33,326 nt of DNA from Thermoleophilia bacterium (GTDB lineage Bacteria; Actinomycetota; Thermoleophilia; Gaiellales; JAICJC01). The notes under the pieces were generated by a model. It did no database searches. It saw nothing but the letters and a program-made list of their open reading frames with translations, and was not told where the DNA came from. Below are positions 8,664-15,609 of the stretch, in pieces (position 1 is the first letter of the stretch; each line of letters opens with the position of its first letter). The translations under genes and the position numbers were made by a program. Where the stretch lies: positions 1 through 33,326 of the forward strand of contig JAICKX010000025.1 in assembly GCA_025927685.1 (NCBI GenBank), written 5' to 3'.

Positions 8664-9425
8664 TCAGCCGGTCCCCGGCCTCCGCAGCTTCCGTCCGGCC
8701 CCGGCGGCGGCCACGAGCACCACGGCAGCCGCCGCGGCGATCCCCCATCCATGGCCGTCGCCGGCCTTCGCGGCCGCCGTCCGCCCGTAGACGAGCCGGT
8801 CCACGTCCGCGCCGGCCTGGTACCAGCGCCCGCCACGGCTCAGCAGGTGGTAGCGCGGGTAGTAGGCCATCCAGCTCGCACCTCCCAGCGACCACGGGGT
8901 CATTCCGCTGAACTCGATGCTGATCGAGACGTGGCGGCTCCCCCACACGGCGGTCGACGGCGCAGGTGCCGGCCGCTGGTTGTACAGGATCGCGAACGGG
9001 GCGAGATCGGTCCGGCCGCGGTCGCCCACGAGGACGGAGGTGATGTGCGGCGTCAGGCTGTCGACGCTCGCGGCCGCAGCCGACATGGCCGCGACGAGGC
9101 GGTGCGGCACGGCGGTGCATCCCCTGTCCGCGCAGATCACGTTCGCCCCCGGAATGTAGAACGTGTCGCCGTCGGGGAGCTCGCCCCTCGGGAGGAACCT
9201 GACCCGGTAGTACGGCAGCAGGGGCGGTGGCTCCGACTGCACGCCCTCGTCGGAGAGGAAGGTCATGCCGAACCCCCGCAGCGCCGCGGGGGACGCGTCC
9301 GCCGAGCCGCAGCCGGACGGGCCGCAGACGTGGATGCCCCGGATGAACCCCTTGGCAGACGCGCCCGGTGCCGCCGCGAACGCCGTGGCGACGACGAGGC
9401 CTGTGATGATGACGATCCGCTTCAC
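8664..9425 (-). CDS. Secreted, C-terminally anchored hypothetical protein of the sigma operon
   Basis: I do not recognise this 253-residue protein. It has a clear signal peptide (basic start, hydrophobic core, ASA cleavage site near residue 24), an extracellular body with two close cysteine pairs (HVCGPSGCGS and CADRGCTAV) that could form disulphides, and a C-terminal transmembrane helix (about 226-245) followed by a basic tail. It is therefore exported and held by one membrane helix. The GTG at 9425 has AAGGAGGAG (9429-9437) just upstream. It is the first gene of the unit with the ECF sigma factor and the putative anti-sigma factor, so it may be a target or part of the sensing system. The function is unknown. 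Confidence 0.75.
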   Translation of the reverse strand: MKRIVIITGLVVATAFAAAPGASAKGFIRGIHVCGPSGCGSADASPAALRGFGMTFLSDEGVQSEPPPLLPYYRVRFLPRGELPDGDTFYIPGANVICADRGCTAVPHRLVAAMSAAAASVDSLTPHITSVLVGDRGRTDLAPFAILYNQRPAPAPSTAVWGSRHVSISIEFSGMTPWSLGGASWMAYYPRYHLLSRGGRWYQAGADVDRLVYGRTAAAKAGDGHGWGIAAAAAVVLVAAAGAGRKLRRPGTG

Positions 9426-9482
9426 GCGCTCCTCCTTGGTCGCCCGGTCCATCCGCCCGCGAGCCCGAAACGTCACGCGCAA

Positions 9483-9488
9483 TACACT
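9483..9488 (+). promoter_or_regulatory. Putative -10 box of the DUF3052-like gene, leaderless arrangement
   Basis: TACACT ends seven bases before the GTG at 9496. The 70-bp divergent gap to 9425 must also hold the sigma-operon promoter, which I could not identify. Confidence 0.4.
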
Positions 9489-9495
9489 TCTCCGC

Positions 9496-10095
9496 GTGGG
9501 ACAGGAGATCGCCTGCACCGCGTCGAGCGGCGGCCGCCGGGCCGCCGGCCGGGCGCAGCTCGAGACCGACGAGCTGCTCTTCCGCGGCGACGGCCTGCGC
9601 CTGCGGATCCCGTACGCGACCGTGACCGCCGTGCGCGCAGCGGACGGCCTGCTCGAGATCGACCATGCCGGCGAGACCAGCGCGTTCGAGCTCGGCGAGA
9701 GGGCCGCCCGCTGGGCGGACCGGATCGCGAACCCGAAGACGGTGATCGACAAGCTGGGCGTGAAGCCCGGCCAGCGGGTGCTGCTGCGCGGGGTCGAGGC
9801 AGACGGGTTCGCCGCCGATCTCGCCGCCCGCGGCGCGAAGCTGGTCGCCGACGGCGCCGACCACCTCTTCGTCGCGGTCGAGACGCACGAGGATCTCGCC
9901 GCGCTGCCCGGCCTCGTGCCGCTCATCGTCCGCGACGGCGCCGTCTGGACGATCCGCCGCAAGGGCCGCAAGGACCTGACGGAGGCCGACGTCATGGCGG
10001 CCGGCAAGGCGGCCGGCCTCGTCGACGTGAAGGTCGTGCGGTTCTCCGACACCCACACCGCCGAGAAGTTCGTGATCCCCGTCGACGACCGGTGA
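9496..10095 (+). CDS. DUF3052-like protein with extra N-terminal domain
   Basis: In this 199-residue cytoplasmic protein, residues about 75-199 (KLGVKPGQRVLLRG, then alternating strands and helices, a TIRRKGRKDLTEADV stretch and AAGLVDVKVVRFSDTHTAEKF) resemble DUF3052 proteins, a small Rossmann-like family of unknown function common in actinobacteria. Residues about 15-70 (ETDELLFRGDGLRLRIPYATV and onward) form a separate beta-rich module like a short PH-type domain. The GTG at 9496 was chosen from its TACACT box; the frame is open upstream but only mirrors the secreted-protein gene. Its stop overlaps the glycosyltransferase start (GTGA), so the two probably work or are regulated together. 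The biochemical role is unknown. Confidence 0.7.
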   Translation: MGQEIACTASSGGRRAAGRAQLETDELLFRGDGLRLRIPYATVTAVRAADGLLEIDHAGETSAFELGERAARWADRIANPKTVIDKLGVKPGQRVLLRGVEADGFAADLAARGAKLVADGADHLFVAVETHEDLAALPGLVPLIVRDGAVWTIRRKGRKDLTEADVMAAGKAAGLVDVKVVRFSDTHTAEKFVIPVDDR

Positions 10096-11147
10096 GGATC
10101 GCGCTCCTCGCACCGGCCTGGTTCGCCGTGCCGCCCGTGCGCTACGGCGGCATCGAGTGGGTCGTCTCGCACCTGGCCGACGGGCTCGTGGAGCACGGCC
10201 ACGACGTGACGCTGTTCGCCGCCGGTGACTCCCAGACCACGGCCCGGCTCGTCACGAGCTACGACGAGCCGCCCAGCTACCGGATCGGGCTCTCGCTCCC
10301 AGACCTGCACCACGCGATGACGTGCCTGGAGCGCTCCGGCGAGTTCGACGTCGTGAACGACCACTCCGGCCCGCTGGCGTGCGCCCTCGGCCAGGTCGTC
10401 GAGACGCCGTTCTGCCACACGGTGCACGGGCCGCTGCGCGGCGAGCCGGGGCTCGTCTACTCGCAGATCGCCCGCGTCTGCCCGCGGGTGCGGCTGATCT
10501 CGCTCTCCCACGACCAGCGCTCGCCGCTCCCGGACCTGCCGTGGCTCGCCACCTGCCACAACGCCATCGACCTGGACGACTACCCCTTCGACCCCGGGAA
10601 CGACGGCTACCTGCTCTTCCTCGGCCGCATGTCGCCGGACAAGGGGGCGCACAACGCCGTGCGGATCGCCCGCGAGTCCGGCCTGCCGTTGAAGCTCGCG
10701 GGGAAGATGCACGACAAGCTCGAACAGGAGCACTTCGACGCCACCGTGCGGCCGTTCCTCGGTGACGAGATCGAGTACGTCGGCGAGGTGTCGCACGAGG
10801 AGAAGGTGCACCTGCTCCAGCGGGCGCTCCTGACGGTGTTCCCCATCCAGTGGCCGGAGCCGTTCGGGCTCGTCATGGTGGAGTCGATGGCGTGCGGGAC
10901 GCCGGTGCTCGCGACCGGCCTCGGCGCCGTCCCGGAGGTGGTCGAGCAGCGGCGGGGCGGGATCGTCGCTGACACTGTCGACGAGCTGATCCCCCAGGTC
11001 GAGGCGGCCGCCGCGCTCGACCGCCTTCAGGTGCGCGCCGTCGTCGAGGAGAAGTTCTCGGCCGAGCGCATGGTGAGCGAGTACGAGGAGGCCTACGAGC
11101 GCCTCGCCGCCGGCGGTTCTAGTGGAGGAAGTGGCGGCGGCCGGTGA
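10092..11147 (+). CDS. Glycosyltransferase, family 4 type (GT-B fold)
   Basis: This 351-residue GT-B enzyme has an N-terminal acceptor domain beginning RIALLAPAWF and containing VRYGGIEWVVSHLADGL (16-32), the GGxE-type entry typical of GT4. The C-terminal nucleotide-sugar domain has FLGRMSPDKGAHNAV (176-190) and EPFGLVMVESMACGTPV (256-272), which contains the E-x7-E retaining motif. The donor and acceptor are unknown. There is no signal peptide or membrane segment, so it is cytoplasmic. It starts in a GTGA overlap with the DUF3052-like gene. The C-terminus ends in a Gly/Ser-rich tail encoded within a 29-bp tail-to-tail overlap with purH. Confidence 0.88.
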   Translation: MRIALLAPAWFAVPPVRYGGIEWVVSHLADGLVEHGHDVTLFAAGDSQTTARLVTSYDEPPSYRIGLSLPDLHHAMTCLERSGEFDVVNDHSGPLACALGQVVETPFCHTVHGPLRGEPGLVYSQIARVCPRVRLISLSHDQRSPLPDLPWLATCHNAIDLDDYPFDPGNDGYLLFLGRMSPDKGAHNAVRIARESGLPLKLAGKMHDKLEQEHFDATVRPFLGDEIEYVGEVSHEEKVHLLQRALLTVFPIQWPEPFGLVMVESMACGTPVLATGLGAVPEVVEQRRGGIVADTVDELIPQVEAAAALDRLQVRAVVEEKFSAERMVSEYEEAYERLAAGGSSGGSGGGR

Positions 11148-12657
11148 AGACCATCGCCGTGCCGGCCGCGTTCGCCGCGGCGATGACCTCGGCGTCGCGC
11201 ACCGACCCGCCCGGCTGGATCGCAGCCGTCACGCCCGCTGCGAAGGCCGCCTTCGGCCCGTCGTCGAAGGGGAAGAAGGCGTCAGAGGCCAGCACTGCTC
11301 CCCGCGCCCGGTTGCCCGCCTTCTCGATGGCGATCCGGACGGCGTCGACACGGCTCATCTGCCCGGCGCCCACCCCCACGGTCGCCAGGTCCTTGACCAG
11401 GACGATGGCGTTCGAGTGGACGAAGTGGGCGATCCGCCACGCGAAGAGCAGGTCGTCCCACTCGCGCTTCTCGGGCTGCGTCTCCGTCACGACCTGCATG
11501 TCGGCCCGGTCCTCCACCTCCAGGTCGCGGTCCTGGATCAGGACGCCGCCCAGCACGCGGCGGATGTCGCGCTCGCCCGGTGACACCTTGCGCCGTTCGC
11601 GGTCCTCGAGCACGCGGGTCGAGGCCTTCGCCGCGAGTGTCTCGCGGGCGCCGTCGTCGTAGCCCGGGGCGAAGAGCAGGTCGACCTTCGTCTCGAGCAT
11701 CCGCCTGGCGAGCGCTTCGCCGACGGGGCGGTTGACGGCGATCACCGCGCCGAAGGCGGCCTGCGGATCGGTCGCGAGCGCCCGCTCGTAGGCATCCTCG
11801 ATGGTGGCGCCCACGGCCGCGCCGGCGGGGTTGGCGTGCTTCACGACCGCGCAGCACGGCACCTGGAACGCCGATGCGATGGTCCGCGCCGCCTGGAGGT
11901 CGGTCAGGTTGTTGAACGAGAGCGGCTGGCCGCCCAGCTGCTCGATCCGCGAGAGCAGGTGCCGGCGGGCGCCGGCCTCGCGGTAGAACGCCGCGCGCTG
12001 GTGGGGGTTCTCGCCGTACGTGAGGTCGGAGACCTTGATCAGGTCGAGCGCGACCCGTTCCGGGAACGGCTCGGTGTCCGAGAACCAGGCGGCGATCGCG
12101 GCGTCGTAGGACGCCACGTGCGCGAAGGCCTCGGCGGCCAGGTCGCGGCGCGTGTCCAGCGAGAGCTCGCCCTTCGACGTGCGCAGCTCGTCGAGCAGGA
12201 ACCCGTACCGGTCAGGCTCGGTCACGACCGCGACCGAGTGGAAGTTTTTCGCCGCCGCCCGCACCATCGTCGGGCCGCCGATGTCGATGTTGGCGATCAC
12301 CTCGGGCTCGGGCACGCCCCGCCGCATGGCCACCGACCGGAAGGGATAGAGGTTGCAGATCACGAGGTCGACCGGTTCGATCCCGGCCGCCTCCAGCGAC
12401 CGCATGTCGTCGTCGTGGTCGCGCCGGGCCAGGATCGCCGCGTGCAGCGCCGGGTGGAGGGTCTTCACGCGCCCGCCGAGCAGCTCGGGCGCGCCGGTGA
12501 GCTCCTCCACCGTCGTGACCTTCACCCCGGCGTCGCGCAGGAACGAGGCGGTCCCGGAGGTCGAGACGATCTCGACGCCGAGCTCGGCCAGGCCGGTCGC
12601 CCGCGTCGTCAGGCCGTTCTTGTCGCTGACCGAGACGAGGGCCCGCCTGATGCTCAC
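11119..12657 (-). CDS. purH: Bifunctional AICAR transformylase / IMP cyclohydrolase
   Basis: This 512-residue enzyme carries out the last two steps to IMP: formylation of AICAR with 10-formyl-THF, then ring closure. The N-terminal cyclohydrolase (MGS-like fold) shows GRVKTLHP (62-69) and IDIGGPTMVRAAAKN (124-138). The C-terminal transformylase has KHANP (273-277), the catalytic Lys-His pair, followed by Ala where E. coli has Cys. The C-terminus (ASDAFFPFDDGP and onward) is complete. The GTG start overlaps the purN stop as GTGA. It is the last gene of the purL-F-M-N-H unit and meets the glycosyltransferase gene tail to tail without an obvious terminator. Confidence 0.97.
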   Translation of the reverse strand: MSIRRALVSVSDKNGLTTRATGLAELGVEIVSTSGTASFLRDAGVKVTTVEELTGAPELLGGRVKTLHPALHAAILARRDHDDDMRSLEAAGIEPVDLVICNLYPFRSVAMRRGVPEPEVIANIDIGGPTMVRAAAKNFHSVAVVTEPDRYGFLLDELRTSKGELSLDTRRDLAAEAFAHVASYDAAIAAWFSDTEPFPERVALDLIKVSDLTYGENPHQRAAFYREAGARRHLLSRIEQLGGQPLSFNNLTDLQAARTIASAFQVPCCAVVKHANPAGAAVGATIEDAYERALATDPQAAFGAVIAVNRPVGEALARRMLETKVDLLFAPGYDDGARETLAAKASTRVLEDRERRKVSPGERDIRRVLGGVLIQDRDLEVEDRADMQVVTETQPEKREWDDLLFAWRIAHFVHSNAIVLVKDLATVGVGAGQMSRVDAVRIAIEKAGNRARGAVLASDAFFPFDDGPKAAFAAGVTAAIQPGGSVRDAEVIAAANAAGTAMVFTGRRHFLH

Positions 12658-13184
12658 GACGCCGCCAGCTCGCGGACCGCCTGCGGCAGGAGCCGGTGCT
12701 CGACCTCGTGGATGCGGCGTTCGAGCTCCACGGCGTCGCCATCATACGGAACCTCGACGGCCTCCTGCTTGAGGATCGGCCCGCTGTCCACGCGTGGATG
12801 CTCCAGGTCGACGAGATGGACGGTGACGCCCGTGACCTTGACCCCGTGCGCCAGCGCGTCGGCGATCGGCGCGCGCCCCGGGAACGCCGGGAGGAGCGAT
12901 GGGTGGACGTTCACGATGCGGCCGGAGTAGCGGCCGACGAACTCCTCCGACAGGATCCGCATGTAGCCGGCGAGCACCACGAGCTCGACGCCATGCCCCT
13001 CCAGGAACGCGGCCGTCTCGTCCTCGGCGGTCGTCGCGAGCACGGCGATCCCGGCCCGCTGGGCCCGGGCCACGCCGGGCGCCTCGGCCCTGCTCGAGAC
13101 CACGCAGGCCACGTCGATGTCGGGGGCGTCGATCAGCGCTTGGAGGTTGGTGCCCTCGCCGGAGATGAGGACGCCGACCTTCAG
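12654..13184 (-). CDS. purN: Phosphoribosylglycinamide formyltransferase (folate-dependent GART)
   Basis: This 176-residue enzyme transfers the formyl group of 10-formyl-THF to GAR. Catalytic residues fit the family: Asn92 and His94 in NVHPSLLPAFPG (92-103), and Asp133 in DSGPI. The phosphate loop is GEGTN (9-13). Family members begin a few residues before the VLISGxGTN strand. Here that point falls on a CTG at 13182-13184, overlapping the purM stop as CTGA, and no ATG, GTG or TTG lies in frame nearby upstream. I therefore call a CTG start, the same stop/start overlap used by the neighbouring genes. AAGGAG lies about ten bases before it. It is slightly shorter than E. coli PurN (212). Confidence 0.93.
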   Translation of the reverse strand: MKVGVLISGEGTNLQALIDAPDIDVACVVSSRAEAPGVARAQRAGIAVLATTAEDETAAFLEGHGVELVVLAGYMRILSEEFVGRYSGRIVNVHPSLLPAFPGRAPIADALAHGVKVTGVTVHLVDLEHPRVDSGPILKQEAVEVPYDGDAVELERRIHEVEHRLLPQAVRELAAS

Positions 13185-14203
13185 CGCAGGGTCACTCCTT
13201 CGCCCTGGACCACCCGGCCTGCGACGAAGCCCGGCGTGCCGCCCCGGGCGACCGCCTTCAGCGCGACGTCGGTCGACTCCGGCACGACGACGCAGGCGAA
13301 GCCGAGGCCCATGTTGAAGACCCGCCACATCTCGTCGTCCTCGACACCGAGCGAGGCCAGCCAGCCGAACACGGGCCCGCGCTCCCAGGAGACCGTGTCG
13401 ACCTCGGCGCCGAGCCCGGCCGGGAACTGGCGCGCCAGGTTGCCCGGGATGCCGCCGCCGGTGATGTGCGCCATCCCGCGCACGTCCACGGTCCGCGTCA
13501 GCTCGGCGACCGCCCTGGCGTAGATGGCGGTCGGCTCGAGGACGGCGTCGGCGACCGTCGCTCCGCCGAGCTCCGGCGGCGTATCGTCGAGCCCCACGCC
13601 CGCGCGCTCGAGCAGGCGCCGGACGAGCGAGAAGCCGTTCGAGTGCAGTCCGCTCGACGGGAGCCCGATGATGGTGTCGCCGTCCGCGATCCGGCCGCCG
13701 GACACCAGCTCGCGCCGTTCGCAGACGCCGACGCAGAAGCCGGCGATGTCGAAGTCCTCGGGCTCCATCATCCCGGGGTGCTCGGCGGTCTCGCCGCCCA
13801 GGAGGACGCAGCCGGCCCGGCGGCAGCCCTCGGCGACGCCCTCCACCAGCTCGGCCACGATCCCCGGGTCGATGCGGCCGCAGGTGATGTGGTCGAGGAA
13901 GAACGCCGGCCGCCCGCCGCTCGTCACGACGTCGTTCACGCTCATCGCGACCGTGTCGATCCCGAGCCCGGCGTAGCGGCGGGCGGCGTGGCCGAGGAGC
14001 ACCTTCGTCCCCGCGCCGTCGCAGGCCGCCGACAGCAGCGGGTCGCCCACCGACGGCGCGAAGAGGCCCGCGAACCCCCCGTGCCCGCCGACGACCTCGC
14101 GGCCGTGGGTCGAGGTCACCGCCGCCCGGATGCGCTCGACGACAGCATCTGCGGCGTCGAGGCTCACGCCCGCCCCTGCGTAGGTCAGCGGCTCGTCGCT
14201 CAT
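13181..14203 (-). CDS. purM: Phosphoribosylformylglycinamidine cyclo-ligase (AIR synthetase)
   Basis: This 340-residue enzyme closes the imidazole ring of FGAM to AIR using ATP. It starts MSDEPLTYAGAGVSLDAAD, the usual Tyr-xx-AGVxxxxxxx opening of PurM. CDGAGTKVLLG marks the ATP-binding glycine loop, and VLLGGETAEHPGMM and ITGGGIPGNLAR are family blocks. The length equals typical PurM (about 345). The ATG at 14203 overlaps the purF stop as ATGA, and the end overlaps the purN CTG. PurM and PurL share a fold, and both are encoded in this operon. Nothing is unusual in the sequence. Confidence 0.97.
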   Translation of the reverse strand: MSDEPLTYAGAGVSLDAADAVVERIRAAVTSTHGREVVGGHGGFAGLFAPSVGDPLLSAACDGAGTKVLLGHAARRYAGLGIDTVAMSVNDVVTSGGRPAFFLDHITCGRIDPGIVAELVEGVAEGCRRAGCVLLGGETAEHPGMMEPEDFDIAGFCVGVCERRELVSGGRIADGDTIIGLPSSGLHSNGFSLVRRLLERAGVGLDDTPPELGGATVADAVLEPTAIYARAVAELTRTVDVRGMAHITGGGIPGNLARQFPAGLGAEVDTVSWERGPVFGWLASLGVEDDEMWRVFNMGLGFACVVVPESTDVALKAVARGGTPGFVAGRVVQGEGVTLR

Positions 14204-15609
14204 CCGGCCTCGACGGGGTGGGCCTCGAAGCGAAGCTTGGAGAGGCGCAGGTCGGTGGGGATCTCGGTCGGGTACTCGCCGGTCAGGCACGCCCGGCAGA
14301 AGCTCCCGGCCGGCCGGTTCGTCGCGTCGGTCAGCCCCTCCAGCGAGAGATAGGAGAGCGACGTGGCGCCCAGCCGCTGGCGCACCTCCTCGATGGAGCG
14401 GCCGGCGGCGATCAGCTGGCCCTGGTCGGCCATGTCGATCCCGTAGAAGCACGGCGAGACGATCGGCGGCGCGGAGACGCGCAGGTGCACCTCGGTGGCG
14501 CCGGCCTCGAAGAGGAGCTGCACGAGCTGGCGCGTGGTCGATCCGCGCACGATCGTGTCGTCGACGACGACCACCCGCCGGCCCTCGAGCACCGTGCGCA
14601 GGGCGTTGAACTTCAGCTTGACCCCGCGGTCGCGCAGGCCCTGATCCGGCTGGATGAACGTGCGGCCGACGTAGCGGTTCTTGACCAGGCCCTCGCCGTA
14701 GGGGATGCCGCTGCGCCCGGCGTAGCCGACCGCGGCCGGGGTGCCCGAGTCCGGGACGCCGATCACGACGTCGGCCTCGGCCGGCGCCTCCTCGGCCAGG
14801 CGCGCGCCCATCCGGCGGCGGGCGTCGTGAAGGGCCTCCCCCTCCATGGTGGAGTCGGGGCGGGCGAAGTAGATGAACTCGAAGATGCAGAGCGAGCCGC
14901 CGTTGCGGTCGACCGCCTGGCGGAAGCGGGCCCCCTGCTCGTCGATCACGACCAGCTCGCCGGGCCGGAGCTCACGCTCCAGCCGCGCGCCGATGAGGTC
15001 GAGCGCGCAGCTCTCGGAGGCCAGGACCCAGGCGTCGTCGAGCCGGCCGACGACGAGCGGCCGGATCCCGTCCGGGTCGCGGAACCCGGCCAGCGCCCGC
15101 TCCGAGAGGACGACCGCCGCGAACGCGCCCTCGACGTCCGCCATCGTGTCGGCGACGGCGTCGGCCAGGTCGTCGGACGGGTGCTGGGCGATGAGCGCCG
15201 CGATCACCTCGGTGTCGGACGTGGACTCGAGCCGCACCCGCCGCTCGCGCAGCTCGGAGCGAAGCTCGGACGTGTTCGTCAGGTTGCCGTTGTGCCCGAG
15301 AGCGATCGCGCCGTGCTGCGAGTGGCGCACGATCGGCTGCGCGTTCTGCCACACCGTGGAGCCCGTCGTCGAGTACCGGGCGTGCCCGATCGCCATGTGT
15401 CCCGAGAGCCCCGAGAGGCGCGGCTCGTCGAACACCTGGCTCACGAGCCCCATGTCCTTCATCGCCATCACCCGCGTGCCGTCCGAGACGGCGATGCCGG
15501 CGCTCTCCTGGCCGCGGTGCTGGAGCGCGTAGAGGCCGAAGTACGTGAGCCGGGCGACGTCGCGGTCGTGGTCGCCGGGCGGGTCGTAGATGCCGAACAC
15601 GCCGCACAT
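14200..15609 (-). CDS. purF: Amidophosphoribosyltransferase (glutamine PRPP amidotransferase)
   Basis: This 469-residue enzyme makes phosphoribosylamine from PRPP and glutamine, the committed step. It begins MCGVFGIY, so Cys2 becomes the N-terminal nucleophile after Met removal; there is no propeptide of the B. subtilis kind. Glutaminase blocks include HRGQESAGI and GHNGNLTN. The PRPP loop is VVVVDDTIVRGST (346-358). Cysteines at 241, 387, 438 and 441 match the four [4Fe-4S] ligands of the B. subtilis-type enzyme, so an oxygen-sensitive cluster is likely. The ATG shares one base with the purL stop (TGATG). AMP/GMP feedback is expected from the family. Confidence 0.97.
   Translation of the reverse strand: MCGVFGIYDPPGDHDRDVARLTYFGLYALQHRGQESAGIAVSDGTRVMAMKDMGLVSQVFDEPRLSGLSGHMAIGHARYSTTGSTVWQNAQPIVRHSQHGAIALGHNGNLTNTSELRSELRERRVRLESTSDTEVIAALIAQHPSDDLADAVADTMADVEGAFAAVVLSERALAGFRDPDGIRPLVVGRLDDAWVLASESCALDLIGARLERELRPGELVVIDEQGARFRQAVDRNGGSLCIFEFIYFARPDSTMEGEALHDARRRMGARLAEEAPAEADVVIGVPDSGTPAAVGYAGRSGIPYGEGLVKNRYVGRTFIQPDQGLRDRGVKLKFNALRTVLEGRRVVVVDDTIVRGSTTRQLVQLLFEAGATEVHLRVSAPPIVSPCFYGIDMADQGQLIAAGRSIEEVRQRLGATSLSYLSLEGLTDATNRPAGSFCRACLTGEYPTEIPTDLRLSKLRFEAHPVEAG

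Noticed and set aside
7635-10091. Long plus-strand frame upstream of the glycosyltransferase
   Set aside because: Only the part from 10092 is protein-like. The rest lies antisense to the sigma operon and out of frame with the DUF3052-like gene.
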